Of a stretch of DNA of 64,000 bases, positions 1 to 7,003 are shown piece by piece (the first letter of the stretch is position 1; each line of letters begins with the position of its first letter). Source of the DNA: Bacillota bacterium (lineage in GTDB: Bacteria; Bacillota; Clostridia; Lachnospirales; Lachnospiraceae); the NCBI GenBank assembly GCA_023407575.1, contig JAEYLX010000027.1, positions 1 through 64,000 of the forward strand. Direction: 5' to 3'. The translations under genes were made by a program, and so were the position numbers. The notes under the pieces are model-generated. The model was given only the letters and a program-made list of their open reading frames with translations, made no database searches and was not told the DNA's origin.

Positions 1-50
1 CCTATGTTTTATTTTTGTGGTTGGCAAACCCACAATCATAATAACATAGG
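1..50. other. Imperfect stem-loop at window edge
   Basis: The terminal octamers CCTATGTT (1-8) and AACATAGG (43-50) are exact reverse complements, and an inner TTGTGG/CCACAA pair lies between them. It is probably the 3' end structure of a gene left of the window; the context needed to decide is missing. Confidence 0.4.
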
Positions 51-86
51 AGTTTTTTTACTTGAAGCTGAAGCTAGTTGGGGACA

Positions 87-103
87 CACCTGCATAGCAG
101 GTG
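87..103. other. Short perfect hairpin
   Basis: CACCTGC and GCAGGTG form a 7-bp stem around a 3-nt loop, followed by a modestly T-rich stretch. It may be a weak terminator for a gene left of the window. No coding sequence is apparent in 1-193. Confidence 0.35.
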
Positions 104-126
104 GTTTATTTTCTCTGTGATACAAT

Positions 127-167
127 AGAAGTGGGCTATCGATTTGATAGCCCATTTCTATTTTTTT
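127..167. terminator. Intrinsic terminator, probably bidirectional
   Basis: A GC-containing stem (GGGCTATC/GATAGCCC, extended by AGAAGT and ATTTCT) with a 5-nt loop is followed by a run of seven T on the plus strand. On the minus strand it lies just past the stop of the small membrane-protein gene at 194-472 and is preceded there by an A-rich arm, so it could end transcription from both sides. Confidence 0.75.
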
Positions 168-193
168 AATATTTCTAGAACTTATCGATAACT

Positions 194-472
194 TTATTCA
201 GGGAGTTCTTTATAAGTAACAAAACCACTCAATAGAACACCAAAAGCACCGAATATTGAGAGTATACCACCTATTATTTGAGTGTTTGTAATTGTAGTTT
301 TTATAGTGCGTTCATAAACTGAAGTATCTATGAAGCCTCCATTACTTTGAAGCATTGCGTCTCCTGCATTTTGACCAAGCAGGCCAGAACATAGAACCAA
401 TATTATTCCGATTACAAACACGCTCGCTGTTATTATAAGTGCGATTTTTGCAAAATCTTTCTTTGTTTTCAT
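194..472 (-). CDS. Small two-TM membrane protein, unknown function
   Basis: This encodes a 92-residue protein I do not recognise. It has a basic N-terminus (MKTKKD), a hydrophobic segment at about residues 9-30, a polar Thr/Asn-rich stretch, and a second hydrophobic segment at about 66-86, so it should be an integral membrane protein with a short loop between two helices. I chose the ATG at 472 because AGGAGGGGG sits 6-8 nt before it; an upstream in-frame start at 496 would place the Shine-Dalgarno inside the coding sequence. It is monocistronic, converges on the terminator at 127-167, and diverges from the aldolase operon. It carries no lipobox or catalytic motif. Confidence 0.6.
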   Translation of the reverse strand: MKTKKDFAKIALIITASVFVIGIILVLCSGLLGQNAGDAMLQSNGGFIDTSVYERTIKTTITNTQIIGGILSIFGAFGVLLSGFVTYKELPE

Positions 473-650
473 TTGAACCCCCTCCTTTATAAACATAGAT
501 TACCTAGTTAATTATTTACCAATATTATACATTGTTTCAATTTAAAACTCTACAAATATCTTTGATAATTGAGAAAAAATCAAATACCATTAATATTAGT
601 CAAATATTTTAAAGAAATAAACAAAACAACTAATATAACTTAAATGAATG

Positions 651-679
651 TTGACTTTACTGTCATTACGTAATACAAT
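651..679 (+). promoter_or_regulatory. Sigma-A promoter of the aldolase gene
   Basis: TTGACT (651-656), a 17-nt spacer and TACAAT (674-679) match the vegetative consensus closely. It lies 55 nt upstream of the aldolase start codon. Confidence 0.75.
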
Positions 680-680
680 A

Positions 681-710
681 AAACAAAGAAATACAAACAA
701 AAACAAAGAA
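681..710 (+). promoter_or_regulatory. Direct repeat at +1, possible DeoR operator
   Basis: The decamer AAACAAAGAA occurs at 681-690 and again at 701-710, exactly 20 bp apart (two helical turns on one DNA face), immediately downstream of the -10 box. DeoR-family repressors often bind such A/T-rich repeats (TTTC-rich on the other strand). Assigning it to the DeoR gene two positions downstream is inference. Confidence 0.4.
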
Positions 711-733
711 AAACAACACTCGGAGGAATTGAA

Positions 734-1414
734 ATGTTATCTGAATTAGAGATAAAAAAGGAAATATGTGAGATCGGTAAAAGAATCTATGACAAAGGCA
801 TGGTTGCTGCAAATGATGGAAATATTTCTGTAAAGTTAAGTGAGAATGAATTCTTGTGTACACCTACAGGAGTAAGTAAAGGCTTCATGACACCTGATTA
901 TATATGTAAGGTAGATAGAACAGGAAAAGTATTAGAAGCAAATGAAAAATATAAGCCTTCTTCAGAGATTAAGATGCATATGAGAGTGTATGATGAACGT
1001 GCTGATGTCAACGCTGTTGTGCATGCACATCCCATGTACGCAACAGCATTTGCAATTGCTGGAATTCCGTTAACACAGCCAATTATGCCAGAGGCGGTTA
1101 TCTTCCTGGGGAGTGTACCTATTGCGGAGTATGGAACACCTTCAACTCATGAAATTCCAGATGCAATTTCAAAATACCTTCAACACTATGATGCATTATT
1201 ACTTGAAAATCACGGAGCATTGACCTATTCTGATTCCTTACTGGCTGCTTATCACAAAATGGAATCTGTTGAGTTTTATGCAAAGCTATTATATCTTACA
1301 AAACAGTTGGGAGGACCACAGGAGCTATCTAATACGCAAGTAGAGAAACTTTATGACATTCGCAGGCAGTTTGGTATCTCTGGTAGACATCCAGCTGATT
1401 TTATGACAAATTAA
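734..1414 (+). CDS. Class II aldolase (fuculose-phosphate aldolase type)
   Basis: This is a 226-residue zinc aldolase of the class II aldolase/adducin family, which in bacteria includes L-fuculose-1-phosphate and rhamnulose-1-phosphate aldolases (giving DHAP plus lactaldehyde) and L-ribulose-5-phosphate 4-epimerase. Visible hallmarks are the phosphate-binding NDGN at 27-30, a catalytic Glu in SSE at 76-78, the zinc ligands HAH at 97-99, and the third His in NHG at 159-161. The length fits the single-domain enzymes. The start follows CGGAGG with good spacing. The DeoR-type sugar-phosphate regulator lies 81 bp downstream, supporting a role in deoxysugar or pentose catabolism. The exact substrate cannot be told from sequence. 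Confidence 0.88.
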   Translation: MLSELEIKKEICEIGKRIYDKGMVAANDGNISVKLSENEFLCTPTGVSKGFMTPDYICKVDRTGKVLEANEKYKPSSEIKMHMRVYDERADVNAVVHAHPMYATAFAIAGIPLTQPIMPEAVIFLGSVPIAEYGTPSTHEIPDAISKYLQHYDALLLENHGALTYSDSLLAAYHKMESVEFYAKLLYLTKQLGGPQELSNTQVEKLYDIRRQFGISGRHPADFMTN

Positions 1415-1495
1415 GATGTAGTATTTTAAATAACAAGTTCTTATAGTGCACTTGTTTATCGTAGAAGAGCATATACGATACTGGGAAGTACATTT

Positions 1496-2275
1496 ATGGA
1501 AAGTGAGTATGGAATGCTAACAATTGAAAGACGAAATAAAATTCTTGAAATACTTAAAACAGATGGGCGTGTTGTGGTTGGTGACCTAAGTGTTATGTTT
1601 GGCGTGACTGAGGAAACAATAAGGCGTGATCTGGAAAAGCTTGAGAAGGAGGGTTTTGCTAAAAAAACCTATGGGGGAGCAATTATTGCAGATAGTGCAA
1701 CGGTTGATCTTCCCTTTCTAATCCGTAAACAATCGAATATTGAAAGTAAAGAACATATTGCGGCTATAGTGTGTGCTTTGATTGAAGATGGTGATCATCT
1801 AATGCTGGATGCAAGCTCAACAGCAGTATATATAGCAAAGCAATTAAAGAGTAAGAAAAATTTAACCGTAATTACAAATTCTATTGAAATTATGCTGGAA
1901 TTATCGGATATATCAGGGTGGAAAGTATTATCTACTGGTGGTACCTTAAGGGAAGGCTCTTTATCCTTAGTGGGGTATCAGGCAGAGAAAATGATAAGTA
2001 CATTTCATGTGGATAAGTCAATTGTTTCCTGTAATGGGATTGATAGTATAAAAGGTATTACAGACGCCAATGAAATGGATGCACATATGAAAAGGCTTAT
2101 GTTAGAATCCGGTAATATGAAGATTCTTGCTGTTGATCAGACAAAATTTGATCGAATATCCTTTGCAAAAATAGAAGACATATCGTGTGTTGATATGATT
2201 GTAACCGATAAGAAGCTAAGCGAAGAATGGAAAAATATCTTTGAAAATAACAATGTAGATTATAGGTGTAATTAA
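1496..2275 (+). CDS. DeoR/GlpR-family transcriptional regulator
   Basis: This is a 259-residue repressor of the DeoR family. The N-terminal winged HTH (about 7-62) carries the family pattern with ERRNKILEIL, the recognition-helix segment TEETIRRDL, and a wing ending KKTYGGA. The C-terminal sugar-phosphate sensor domain has LDASSTAVYIAKQL at about 101-114 and the VDQTKFDR motif near 219, typical of phosphosugar-binding DeoR proteins. It follows the aldolase and probably regulates it. The chosen ATG has GGGAAG upstream; an internal ATG at 1514 (MLTIERR) matches the usual family N-terminus and is a credible alternative. An A-rich repeat tract begins at its stop codon. Confidence 0.88.
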   Translation: MESEYGMLTIERRNKILEILKTDGRVVVGDLSVMFGVTEETIRRDLEKLEKEGFAKKTYGGAIIADSATVDLPFLIRKQSNIESKEHIAAIVCALIEDGDHLMLDASSTAVYIAKQLKSKKNLTVITNSIEIMLELSDISGWKVLSTGGTLREGSLSLVGYQAEKMISTFHVDKSIVSCNGIDSIKGITDANEMDAHMKRLMLESGNMKILAVDQTKFDRISFAKIEDISCVDMIVTDKKLSEEWKNIFENNNVDYRCN

Positions 2276-2410
2276 AAGTAAAAATAAAAGTAGAATAAAA
2301 GTAAAAATAAAAGTAAAAATAAAAGTAAAAGTAAAAATAATAGTAAAAATAAAAGTAAGAATAATAGTAGAAATAAAAATAAAAGTAAAAGTAAAAATAA
2401 AAAATAAGAG
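2273..2410 (+). repeat. A-rich tandem array (AAAAGTAAAAATA units)
   Basis: About 135 bp consist almost entirely of short units alternating AAAAGTA and AAAATAA, with occasional G or T substitutions. The array is pure A/G/T on this strand with no C, typical of slippage-driven expansion, and starts at the DeoR stop codon. No open reading frame or hairpin is visible within it. Together with 2411-2680 (terminator and next promoter) it fills the 400-bp gap. Confidence 0.8.
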
Positions 2411-2479
2411 TTTAAATTCAATAAAATAGTGGTACTTTTCTGATGAGTAGCTTGGTAAAAGAAGCTATACTCCTATATC

Positions 2480-2520
2480 AAAAAGTGGTAAAGGCATCTG
2501 TGTGCTTTTACCACTTTTTA
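2480..2520. terminator. Intrinsic terminator after the DeoR gene
   Basis: AAAAAGTGGTAAA and TTTACCACTTTTT arms form a 12-13 bp stem around a loop of about 15 nt. The A-run before and T-run after the stem make it usable in both directions. Confidence 0.75.
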
Positions 2521-2548
2521 AGAGTAAAAAGCTTTCTATAAGCTGATA

Positions 2549-2576
2549 TTGACATAATAGTATGTCGTGTTAAAAT
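2549..2576 (+). promoter_or_regulatory. Promoter of the acetyltransferase gene with an internal palindrome
   Basis: TTGACA (2549-2554), a 16-nt spacer and TAAAAT (2571-2576) form a good sigma-A promoter. The sequence GACATAATAGTATGTC (2551-2566) is a perfect 6+6 inverted repeat that starts in the -35 box and fills most of the spacer, the classic position for a repressor. Operator function is inferred. Confidence 0.6.
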
Positions 2577-2680
2577 CATTGTAGGTATCAAGGTAATTGG
2601 TACTTAAAATATCAACCATGCAGATTGAAGTTGCTACTATAATTAATTTAAACAGCTATACATACGGATAAGGAGAGCAA

Positions 2681-3175
2681 ATGGAGTACACGATAGATAT
2701 TATGAAAGAAGCGGATTGGCTTCAGGTTTCACAAATATATTTAATGGGGATAGAAACAGACCTCGCAACGTTTCAACCGGAGATACCAACTTGGGAGGTT
2801 TGGGATCGTGGACATATTAAAGCCTGCCGCTATGTGGCTAGATTAGAGGAAAAAGTCATTGGATGGGTAGCGTTATCACCCTTTTCAAGCAGGGAAGTAT
2901 ATGCAGGTGTTGCTGAACTTAGTATTTATATCGATGAAGCGTATCAAGGGCGAGGAGTGGGTACAGAACTGCTTCATCACTTAATTGAGCGTTCAGAAGA
3001 GGCAGGTTATTGGTCAATTCTTGCTAATATTATCAAAGAAAATCAATCCAGTAGAAGATTACATAAAAAATGTGGTTTTAGAGAAATTGGTTATCGAGAA
3101 CGCATGGGTAAAATGAGAAATGGTAAATGGCATGATGTTGTTTTAATGGAAAGAAGAAGCAAGCTGATTGGTTAG
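2681..3175 (+). CDS. GNAT N-acetyltransferase, phosphinothricin-acetyltransferase type
   Basis: This is a 164-residue GNAT-fold acetyltransferase resembling the Pat/Bar/YncA group, which acetylates the amino group of phosphinothricin, methionine sulfoximine or related amino acids using acetyl-CoA. The acetyl-CoA P-loop motif QGRGVG is at 89-94, preceded by the AELSIYID strand, and the family's C-terminal signature ENQSSRRLHKKCGF is at 120-133. The start is preceded by AAGGAGAG. It is monocistronic between its own promoter and an inverted repeat. The substrate is unknown; resistance to a natural glutamine-synthetase inhibitor or general amino-acid detoxification are both plausible. Confidence 0.85.
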   Translation: MEYTIDIMKEADWLQVSQIYLMGIETDLATFQPEIPTWEVWDRGHIKACRYVARLEEKVIGWVALSPFSSREVYAGVAELSIYIDEAYQGRGVGTELLHHLIERSEEAGYWSILANIIKENQSSRRLHKKCGFREIGYRERMGKMRNGKWHDVVLMERRSKLIG

Positions 3176-3213
3176 CAGCAGATAGTTAAAGTACAATCGC
3201 AAATAAATAAAAG

Positions 3214-3263
3214 ATAAGACATTAGTAAATAATTCAATTGACGAAATATTATTAATGTCTTAT
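3214..3263 (+). promoter_or_regulatory. 11-bp inverted repeat, terminator or operator
   Basis: ATAAGACATTA (3214-3224) and TAATGTCTTAT (3253-3263) are exact reverse complements. The right arm overlaps the -10 box of the transporter promoter. It could terminate transcription from the acetyltransferase, act as an operator for the transporter, or do both; sequence alone does not decide. Confidence 0.55.
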
Positions 3264-3266
3264 AAT
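3238..3266 (+). promoter_or_regulatory. Sigma-A promoter of the MFS gene
   Basis: TTGACG (3238-3243), a 17-nt spacer and a perfect TATAAT (3261-3266) precede the transporter start by about 115 nt. Confidence 0.75.
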
Positions 3267-3380
3267 AAAGATACTTTATAAATGAACTTTATAAACTGAC
3301 TTACTAAATTGAATTTATAAATGTGTTTCAAATGAATGGAGCAAGAAAACTTAAAATTACTCACCATGGAGGAGCTTATT

Positions 3381-4586
3381 ATGACAACTATGTTTTTAAT
3401 CATTATTTACTTATCGTTCATCAGTCTGGGGTTGCCAGATTCCATATTAGGGTCAGCATGGCCTGTTATGTGGTCCGATTTAGGTGCATCCTTTGGAGCT
3501 GCCGGTATTATTTCAATGACGGTTGCAGGTGGAACGATTGTGTCTAGTTTAATGAGTGGAAGAGTAATTCAAAAATTAGGGACTGGTAAAGTTACCTTAA
3601 TCAGTTGTTGTTTAACAGCTGGAGCTTTGCTTGGTATATCTTATTCCCCTTCTTTGGTTTGGTTGATAGTTTTAGCAATTCCGCTTGGTATTGGTGCTGG
3701 AGCAGTAGATTCTGCTCTAAATAACTATGTGGCAGAAAATTATAAAGCTCATCATATGAATTGGCTGCACTGCTTTTGGGGTATTGGAGCAACTACTGGT
3801 CCAATTATTATGTCTTATTATATTGCGGAACATAATTCCTGGAGAGGCGGTTATACTGCAGTTGCAGTAATTCAGTGGGTACTTGTTATAATCTTACTTG
3901 TGACACTTCCTTTATGGAAGAAGGTTGCTGCAAAACACAAGGAAGAAAGTTTAGAAGAGGGATTTCCTGCTGATGCAAAAGAATCTACTTCATCTAATGC
4001 AAATAGTAATAGAAAAATAATAAATATTCCTGGTGTAAAGCCGACTCTTATCGCTTTTTTATTCTATTGTGGTGCGGAAAGTACGGTGGGATTATGGGGA
4101 GCAAGCTATTTGGTGGGTGCTAAGAATTTATCTGCTGAAACAGCTGCAGGTTGGGTGTCGCTATATTATGCTGGTATTACAATCGGAAGAATGGTTACGG
4201 GTTTTATTTCCCTGAAAGTTCCCAATCGTATATTAATTCGAGGTGGACAGATAATTGCTATCGTTGGTGGAATTGTACTCTTACTTCCTTTGCCAGCAGT
4301 TATTTCCCTGATTGGGTATATTCTAGTAGGACTTGGTCTTGCTCCAATATTTCCAGGGCTTCTTCATGAAACACCTGCACGTTTTGGTGGTGAGAATTCG
4401 GCAAAACTTATGGGATATCAAATGGCAACAGCATATGTAGGTTCCACATTCCTCGCACCAGTCTTTGGTTTGATTGCTACAAAAGTTAGCATTAACTTAT
4501 TTCCAGTTGTTGTATTTATTTATCTTATGTCTATATGGCTAGCTTCTGAAAAGGTAACCCTTAGTTTAAGGAAAAGGAAGCAATAG
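3381..4586 (+). CDS. MFS transporter
   Basis: This is a 401-residue major facilitator superfamily permease with about twelve hydrophobic segments split by a charged loop around residues 180-210 (KKVAAKHKEES onward). The N-terminus begins directly with TM1 (MTTMFLIIIYLSF), followed by GLPDSILGSAWPVM, a pattern shared with fucose/glucose-permease-like MFS proteins. Loop 2-3 contains GRVIQKLGTGK, a variant of the MFS GxxxDRxGR motif. I chose the ATG at 3381 because GGAGGAG precedes it by 6 nt; an upstream ATG at 3336 has no such site. The ROK regulator begins 45 bp downstream, so a sugar or sugar-derived substrate is likely but unproven. Confidence 0.85.
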   Translation: MTTMFLIIIYLSFISLGLPDSILGSAWPVMWSDLGASFGAAGIISMTVAGGTIVSSLMSGRVIQKLGTGKVTLISCCLTAGALLGISYSPSLVWLIVLAIPLGIGAGAVDSALNNYVAENYKAHHMNWLHCFWGIGATTGPIIMSYYIAEHNSWRGGYTAVAVIQWVLVIILLVTLPLWKKVAAKHKEESLEEGFPADAKESTSSNANSNRKIINIPGVKPTLIAFLFYCGAESTVGLWGASYLVGAKNLSAETAAGWVSLYYAGITIGRMVTGFISLKVPNRILIRGGQIIAIVGGIVLLLPLPAVISLIGYILVGLGLAPIFPGLLHETPARFGGENSAKLMGYQMATAYVGSTFLAPVFGLIATKVSINLFPVVVFIYLMSIWLASEKVTLSLRKRKQ

Positions 4587-4631
4587 GTTAGAGAAAAGCA
4601 GTACAAAATCTTTATTTGGAAAGGAAACGGA

Positions 4632-5621
4632 ATGGTCAAAAAAAATAATCTTATCAAAGATATGAATTTAAATAAAATTCGAAATGCATTAAAAGAGCTT
4701 GGAAAAGCAACAAAACCGCAGTTAGCAGAGAGAACGGGACTAAGTGTAGTAACCGTCAACTCCTTAGTAAATACATTAATTGATCAAGGAGAAATTATTC
4801 CTGATGTAACGCTTGATTCAGAAGGTGGAAGACCAGCGGCGTCCTTTCGTTTTAATAGCAATTTTCGATTGGTTCTGGTGATTTATATGCACGAATATAT
4901 GGGTAAGGATACTGCCTTCTATTGTGTTGTAAATTTACGAGGTGAAGTTATTGAACGAAGTGAGCAAATACTTAACAACCCATATATGCAAGACTTTGAT
5001 GAGAAAATAGAAGACTATATCAATAATTTCCCTAATATTAATGCTATTTGCTTTGGTTTTCCAGGTGCAGAAGTAAATCAAAAAGTAATGGTTACTTGTT
5101 ATGATAATATTTATGATAAATCGTTATCCGGGTATATAAAGGATAAATTCAACTTACCTGTAGTTGTTGAAAATGATATTAATGCAGCTGTATTGGGGTA
5201 CTGCCATCATAATAAAATCTCGGATAGCCAATGTGTAATTGGTTTGTATTTTCCAGATAAATATCCACCAGGCGCAGGGATATATCTAAATGGTGATATT
5301 TACAGAGGAAGGTCAAATCTTGCTGGAGAAATTAAGTATTTACCCCTGGGTGTGGACTGGGAAACCTTTGATTTTAACCTAACAGATGCTTTGAATATCA
5401 TTGTAAAAACAATACAAATGTTCATGTGCACTTTAAATCCGGACAAAATAATTCTATATGGTGAAAATGATGGTCATACCATACAGAAATTAATTTATGA
5501 AAAAGCGTTGGAGGAGGTAGAGAAAATAATGATTCCTGAAATCGTTATTTCCTCGGAGTTAAATGCTGACTTTGAATATGGTATTAAGCAAGTTGCATTA
5601 AAGATGATTGATGTTGATTGA
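4632..5621 (+). CDS. ROK-family transcriptional regulator, zinc motif absent
   Basis: This is a 329-residue NagC/XylR-type regulator. An N-terminal winged HTH (about 14-60, with KPQLAERTGLSVVTVNSLVNTLIDQGEI) is followed by the wing signature GGRPA and a ROK kinase-fold sensor domain that retains VENDINAAVLGY. The Cys-rich zinc motif CxCGxxGCxE of classical ROK proteins is absent: after GEIKYLPLG the chain passes straight to a non-Cys segment. The ATP-binding DxGxT motif is also not evident at the domain start. It is therefore a regulator rather than a sugar kinase, and a divergent one. It follows the MFS gene with a GGAAAGGAA ribosome site, probably in one operon, and may control it. Confidence 0.82.
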   Translation: MVKKNNLIKDMNLNKIRNALKELGKATKPQLAERTGLSVVTVNSLVNTLIDQGEIIPDVTLDSEGGRPAASFRFNSNFRLVLVIYMHEYMGKDTAFYCVVNLRGEVIERSEQILNNPYMQDFDEKIEDYINNFPNINAICFGFPGAEVNQKVMVTCYDNIYDKSLSGYIKDKFNLPVVVENDINAAVLGYCHHNKISDSQCVIGLYFPDKYPPGAGIYLNGDIYRGRSNLAGEIKYLPLGVDWETFDFNLTDALNIIVKTIQMFMCTLNPDKIILYGENDGHTIQKLIYEKALEEVEKIMIPEIVISSELNADFEYGIKQVALKMIDVD

Positions 5622-5755
5622 GAAAAGGGAATAACACCAATGGAACTACGACACACTAAATTTAATGCAACTGGTCTAAGTCTGATAACAGTAATCAATG
5701 CTCCTAGTACCTCGGATGTTTTTATTTTTTTGATATATCTTTTTAAAGTAATAGA

Positions 5756-5783
5756 TTGTGAAAGAAACATAATCTGGTATAAT
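5756..5783 (+). promoter_or_regulatory. Promoter of the DUF1543 gene
   Basis: TTGTGA (5756-5761), a 16-nt spacer and TATAAT (5778-5783) lie about 100 nt upstream of the start codon. Confidence 0.55.
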
Positions 5784-5883
5784 TGTAAGCAGCTAGTTAT
5801 ACAAAGAATCAGAGGAACAAATTGGTATCACGTGATTCCACTTATAACTTCACTTAAATACGATAAGAAAAGGAGTATACAGG

Positions 5884-6387
5884 ATGAATTTATACATGGT
5901 TAGTTTGGGTGGTAAGGCAAAGAGCTGTAACATCGAGGTTCATGATGTGCAATTTGTGGTTGCAGACCATATCGATAACACAGTCGAGGCACTTAGAAAC
6001 AATTGGTATGGCCTTCCAGAGAAGCTTCATATGGATAGTCACAAATTAATCCGAGGAGCAGAGGGTTATAATATTCGTTTATGTTTAGAAAAACCGGAGA
6101 ACAAGCAGCGATTATTTTTTGTTCATTTAGGCGGATATAAAAAGGTATCTACACAAGAAATCCATGATGTTGGTTTATTTGTCGGAGAATCTGATCAGGA
6201 GGTTAAAGAGAGAGTAAATAGGGAAAATGGTGTAGCTGATATCGAAAATCACGTGGATAGTCTGGTAGAGGTAGAAACTCGTTTATTAAGTGCTGACGGA
6301 AAGACATATTATCTTGACCTTGTTAAGAGTGATGAGGAATATAATATGGAACCTGACTGGTTTGGATATCGCAGAATTGATATATAA
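5884..6387 (+). CDS. DUF1543-type protein with duplicated domain
   Basis: This 167-residue soluble protein resembles the DUF1543 family, whose function is not established. Two halves are visibly related: MNLYMVSLGGKAKSCNIEVHD at the start is echoed by RLFFVHLGGYKKVSTQEIHD from about residue 78, each followed by a segment containing VxxHxD-like or VGESD sequences and a conserved tryptophan or equivalent. The internal duplication suggests a symmetric fold. AAGGAG precedes the start with normal spacing. It sits alone between its own promoter and a VOC-family gene 52 bp downstream. Biochemical role unknown. Confidence 0.65.
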   Translation: MNLYMVSLGGKAKSCNIEVHDVQFVVADHIDNTVEALRNNWYGLPEKLHMDSHKLIRGAEGYNIRLCLEKPENKQRLFFVHLGGYKKVSTQEIHDVGLFVGESDQEVKERVNRENGVADIENHVDSLVEVETRLLSADGKTYYLDLVKSDEEYNMEPDWFGYRRIDI

Positions 6388-6439
6388 TGTATTTGAAGTC
6401 CTCTTATAAAAATAATAGAAAAGGAAGGTGTGTATTACA

Positions 6440-6793
6440 ATGAAATTCTCACTTACAACACTTTATGTTAAAGATATGGAAAAGTCCTTAGAGTTTTACA
6501 ATATTCTGATTGGGCTGCCTATCGTTCGAAGACAAGTAATAGGAGAGGGTAATGAGCTGGTGTTTTTAGGGGCTGGAGAAACTTTGTTAGAACTAATTCC
6601 ATCAGATGGAAATGTACAGTATGCTGGATTTAGTATCGGATTTGATGTGGACGACCTTTTGGAAGCAAAAGAACGACTCGAAAATAACGGATATAAGATA
6701 AAAAGAGAGATGTCACCTAATCCTTCTCTTACCCTGTGTTTTCTAGATGGACCAAATGGTGAAGAAGTAGAATTGTTGGAGTATAAACACTAA
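6440..6793 (+). CDS. VOC-fold (glyoxalase/bleomycin-resistance) protein
   Basis: This is a 117-residue protein of the vicinal-oxygen-chelate superfamily. It begins LTTLYVKDMEKSLEFYN, the standard first beta-alpha unit with a metal-ligand position, and ends with FLDGPNGEEVELLEY, where the Glu of EVELLE is the usual metal ligand. The family includes lactoylglutathione lyases, dioxygenases and antibiotic-binding proteins, so the substrate is open. I start at the ATG at 6440, with AAGGAAGGTG upstream; a GTG at 6428 lies inside that ribosome site. It is followed by a purine-rich repeat tract and a bidirectional terminator. Confidence 0.78.
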   Translation: MKFSLTTLYVKDMEKSLEFYNILIGLPIVRRQVIGEGNELVFLGAGETLLELIPSDGNVQYAGFSIGFDVDDLLEAKERLENNGYKIKREMSPNPSLTLCFLDGPNGEEVELLEYKH

Positions 6794-6835
6794 TTTTTAT
6801 TTATAATTAAAATCACTTAAGGTATTATAAGTAAA

Positions 6836-6950
6836 AAAGAAACAAGGAAAAAATTTAATAAGAAAAAAGAAATAAAGAAAAAAGAATATAGAAAAAGCAA
6901 TAAAGAAAAAGTAATAAAGAAAAAAGAATATAGAAAAAGCAATAAAGAAA
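6836..6950 (+). repeat. Purine-rich tandem array (AATAAAGAAAAA units)
   Basis: About 115 bp of irregular units such as AATAAAGAAAAAGT and AATATAGAAAAAGC fill the gap before the terminator. The strand is nearly all A and G with scattered T, like the array after the DeoR gene but built on a different unit. Confidence 0.75.
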
Positions 6951-6994
6951 AAAGCTGGGGAAAGATGGTTGAAAATCTTATCCTGCAGCTTTTT
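6948..6994. terminator. Bidirectional terminator between convergent genes
   Basis: AAAAAAGCTG and CAGCTTTTT arms enclose an inner AAGAT/ATCTT stem, with A-run and T-run flanks. It separates the plus-strand VOC gene from the minus-strand radical SAM gene. Confidence 0.75.
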
Positions 6995-7003
6995 ATTTTA
7001 TTT

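Noticed and set aside
666..863. 65-residue minus-strand frame over the aldolase promoter and 5' end
   Set aside because: It is antisense to a well-supported gene and promoter and has Phe/Leu-rich low-complexity content typical of the opposite strand of A-rich DNA.
5640..5903. 87-residue open frame between the ROK and DUF1543 genes
   Set aside because: It runs through the promoter at 5756-5783 and the ribosome site of the DUF1543 gene, has no ribosome site of its own, and its product has no recognisable features.
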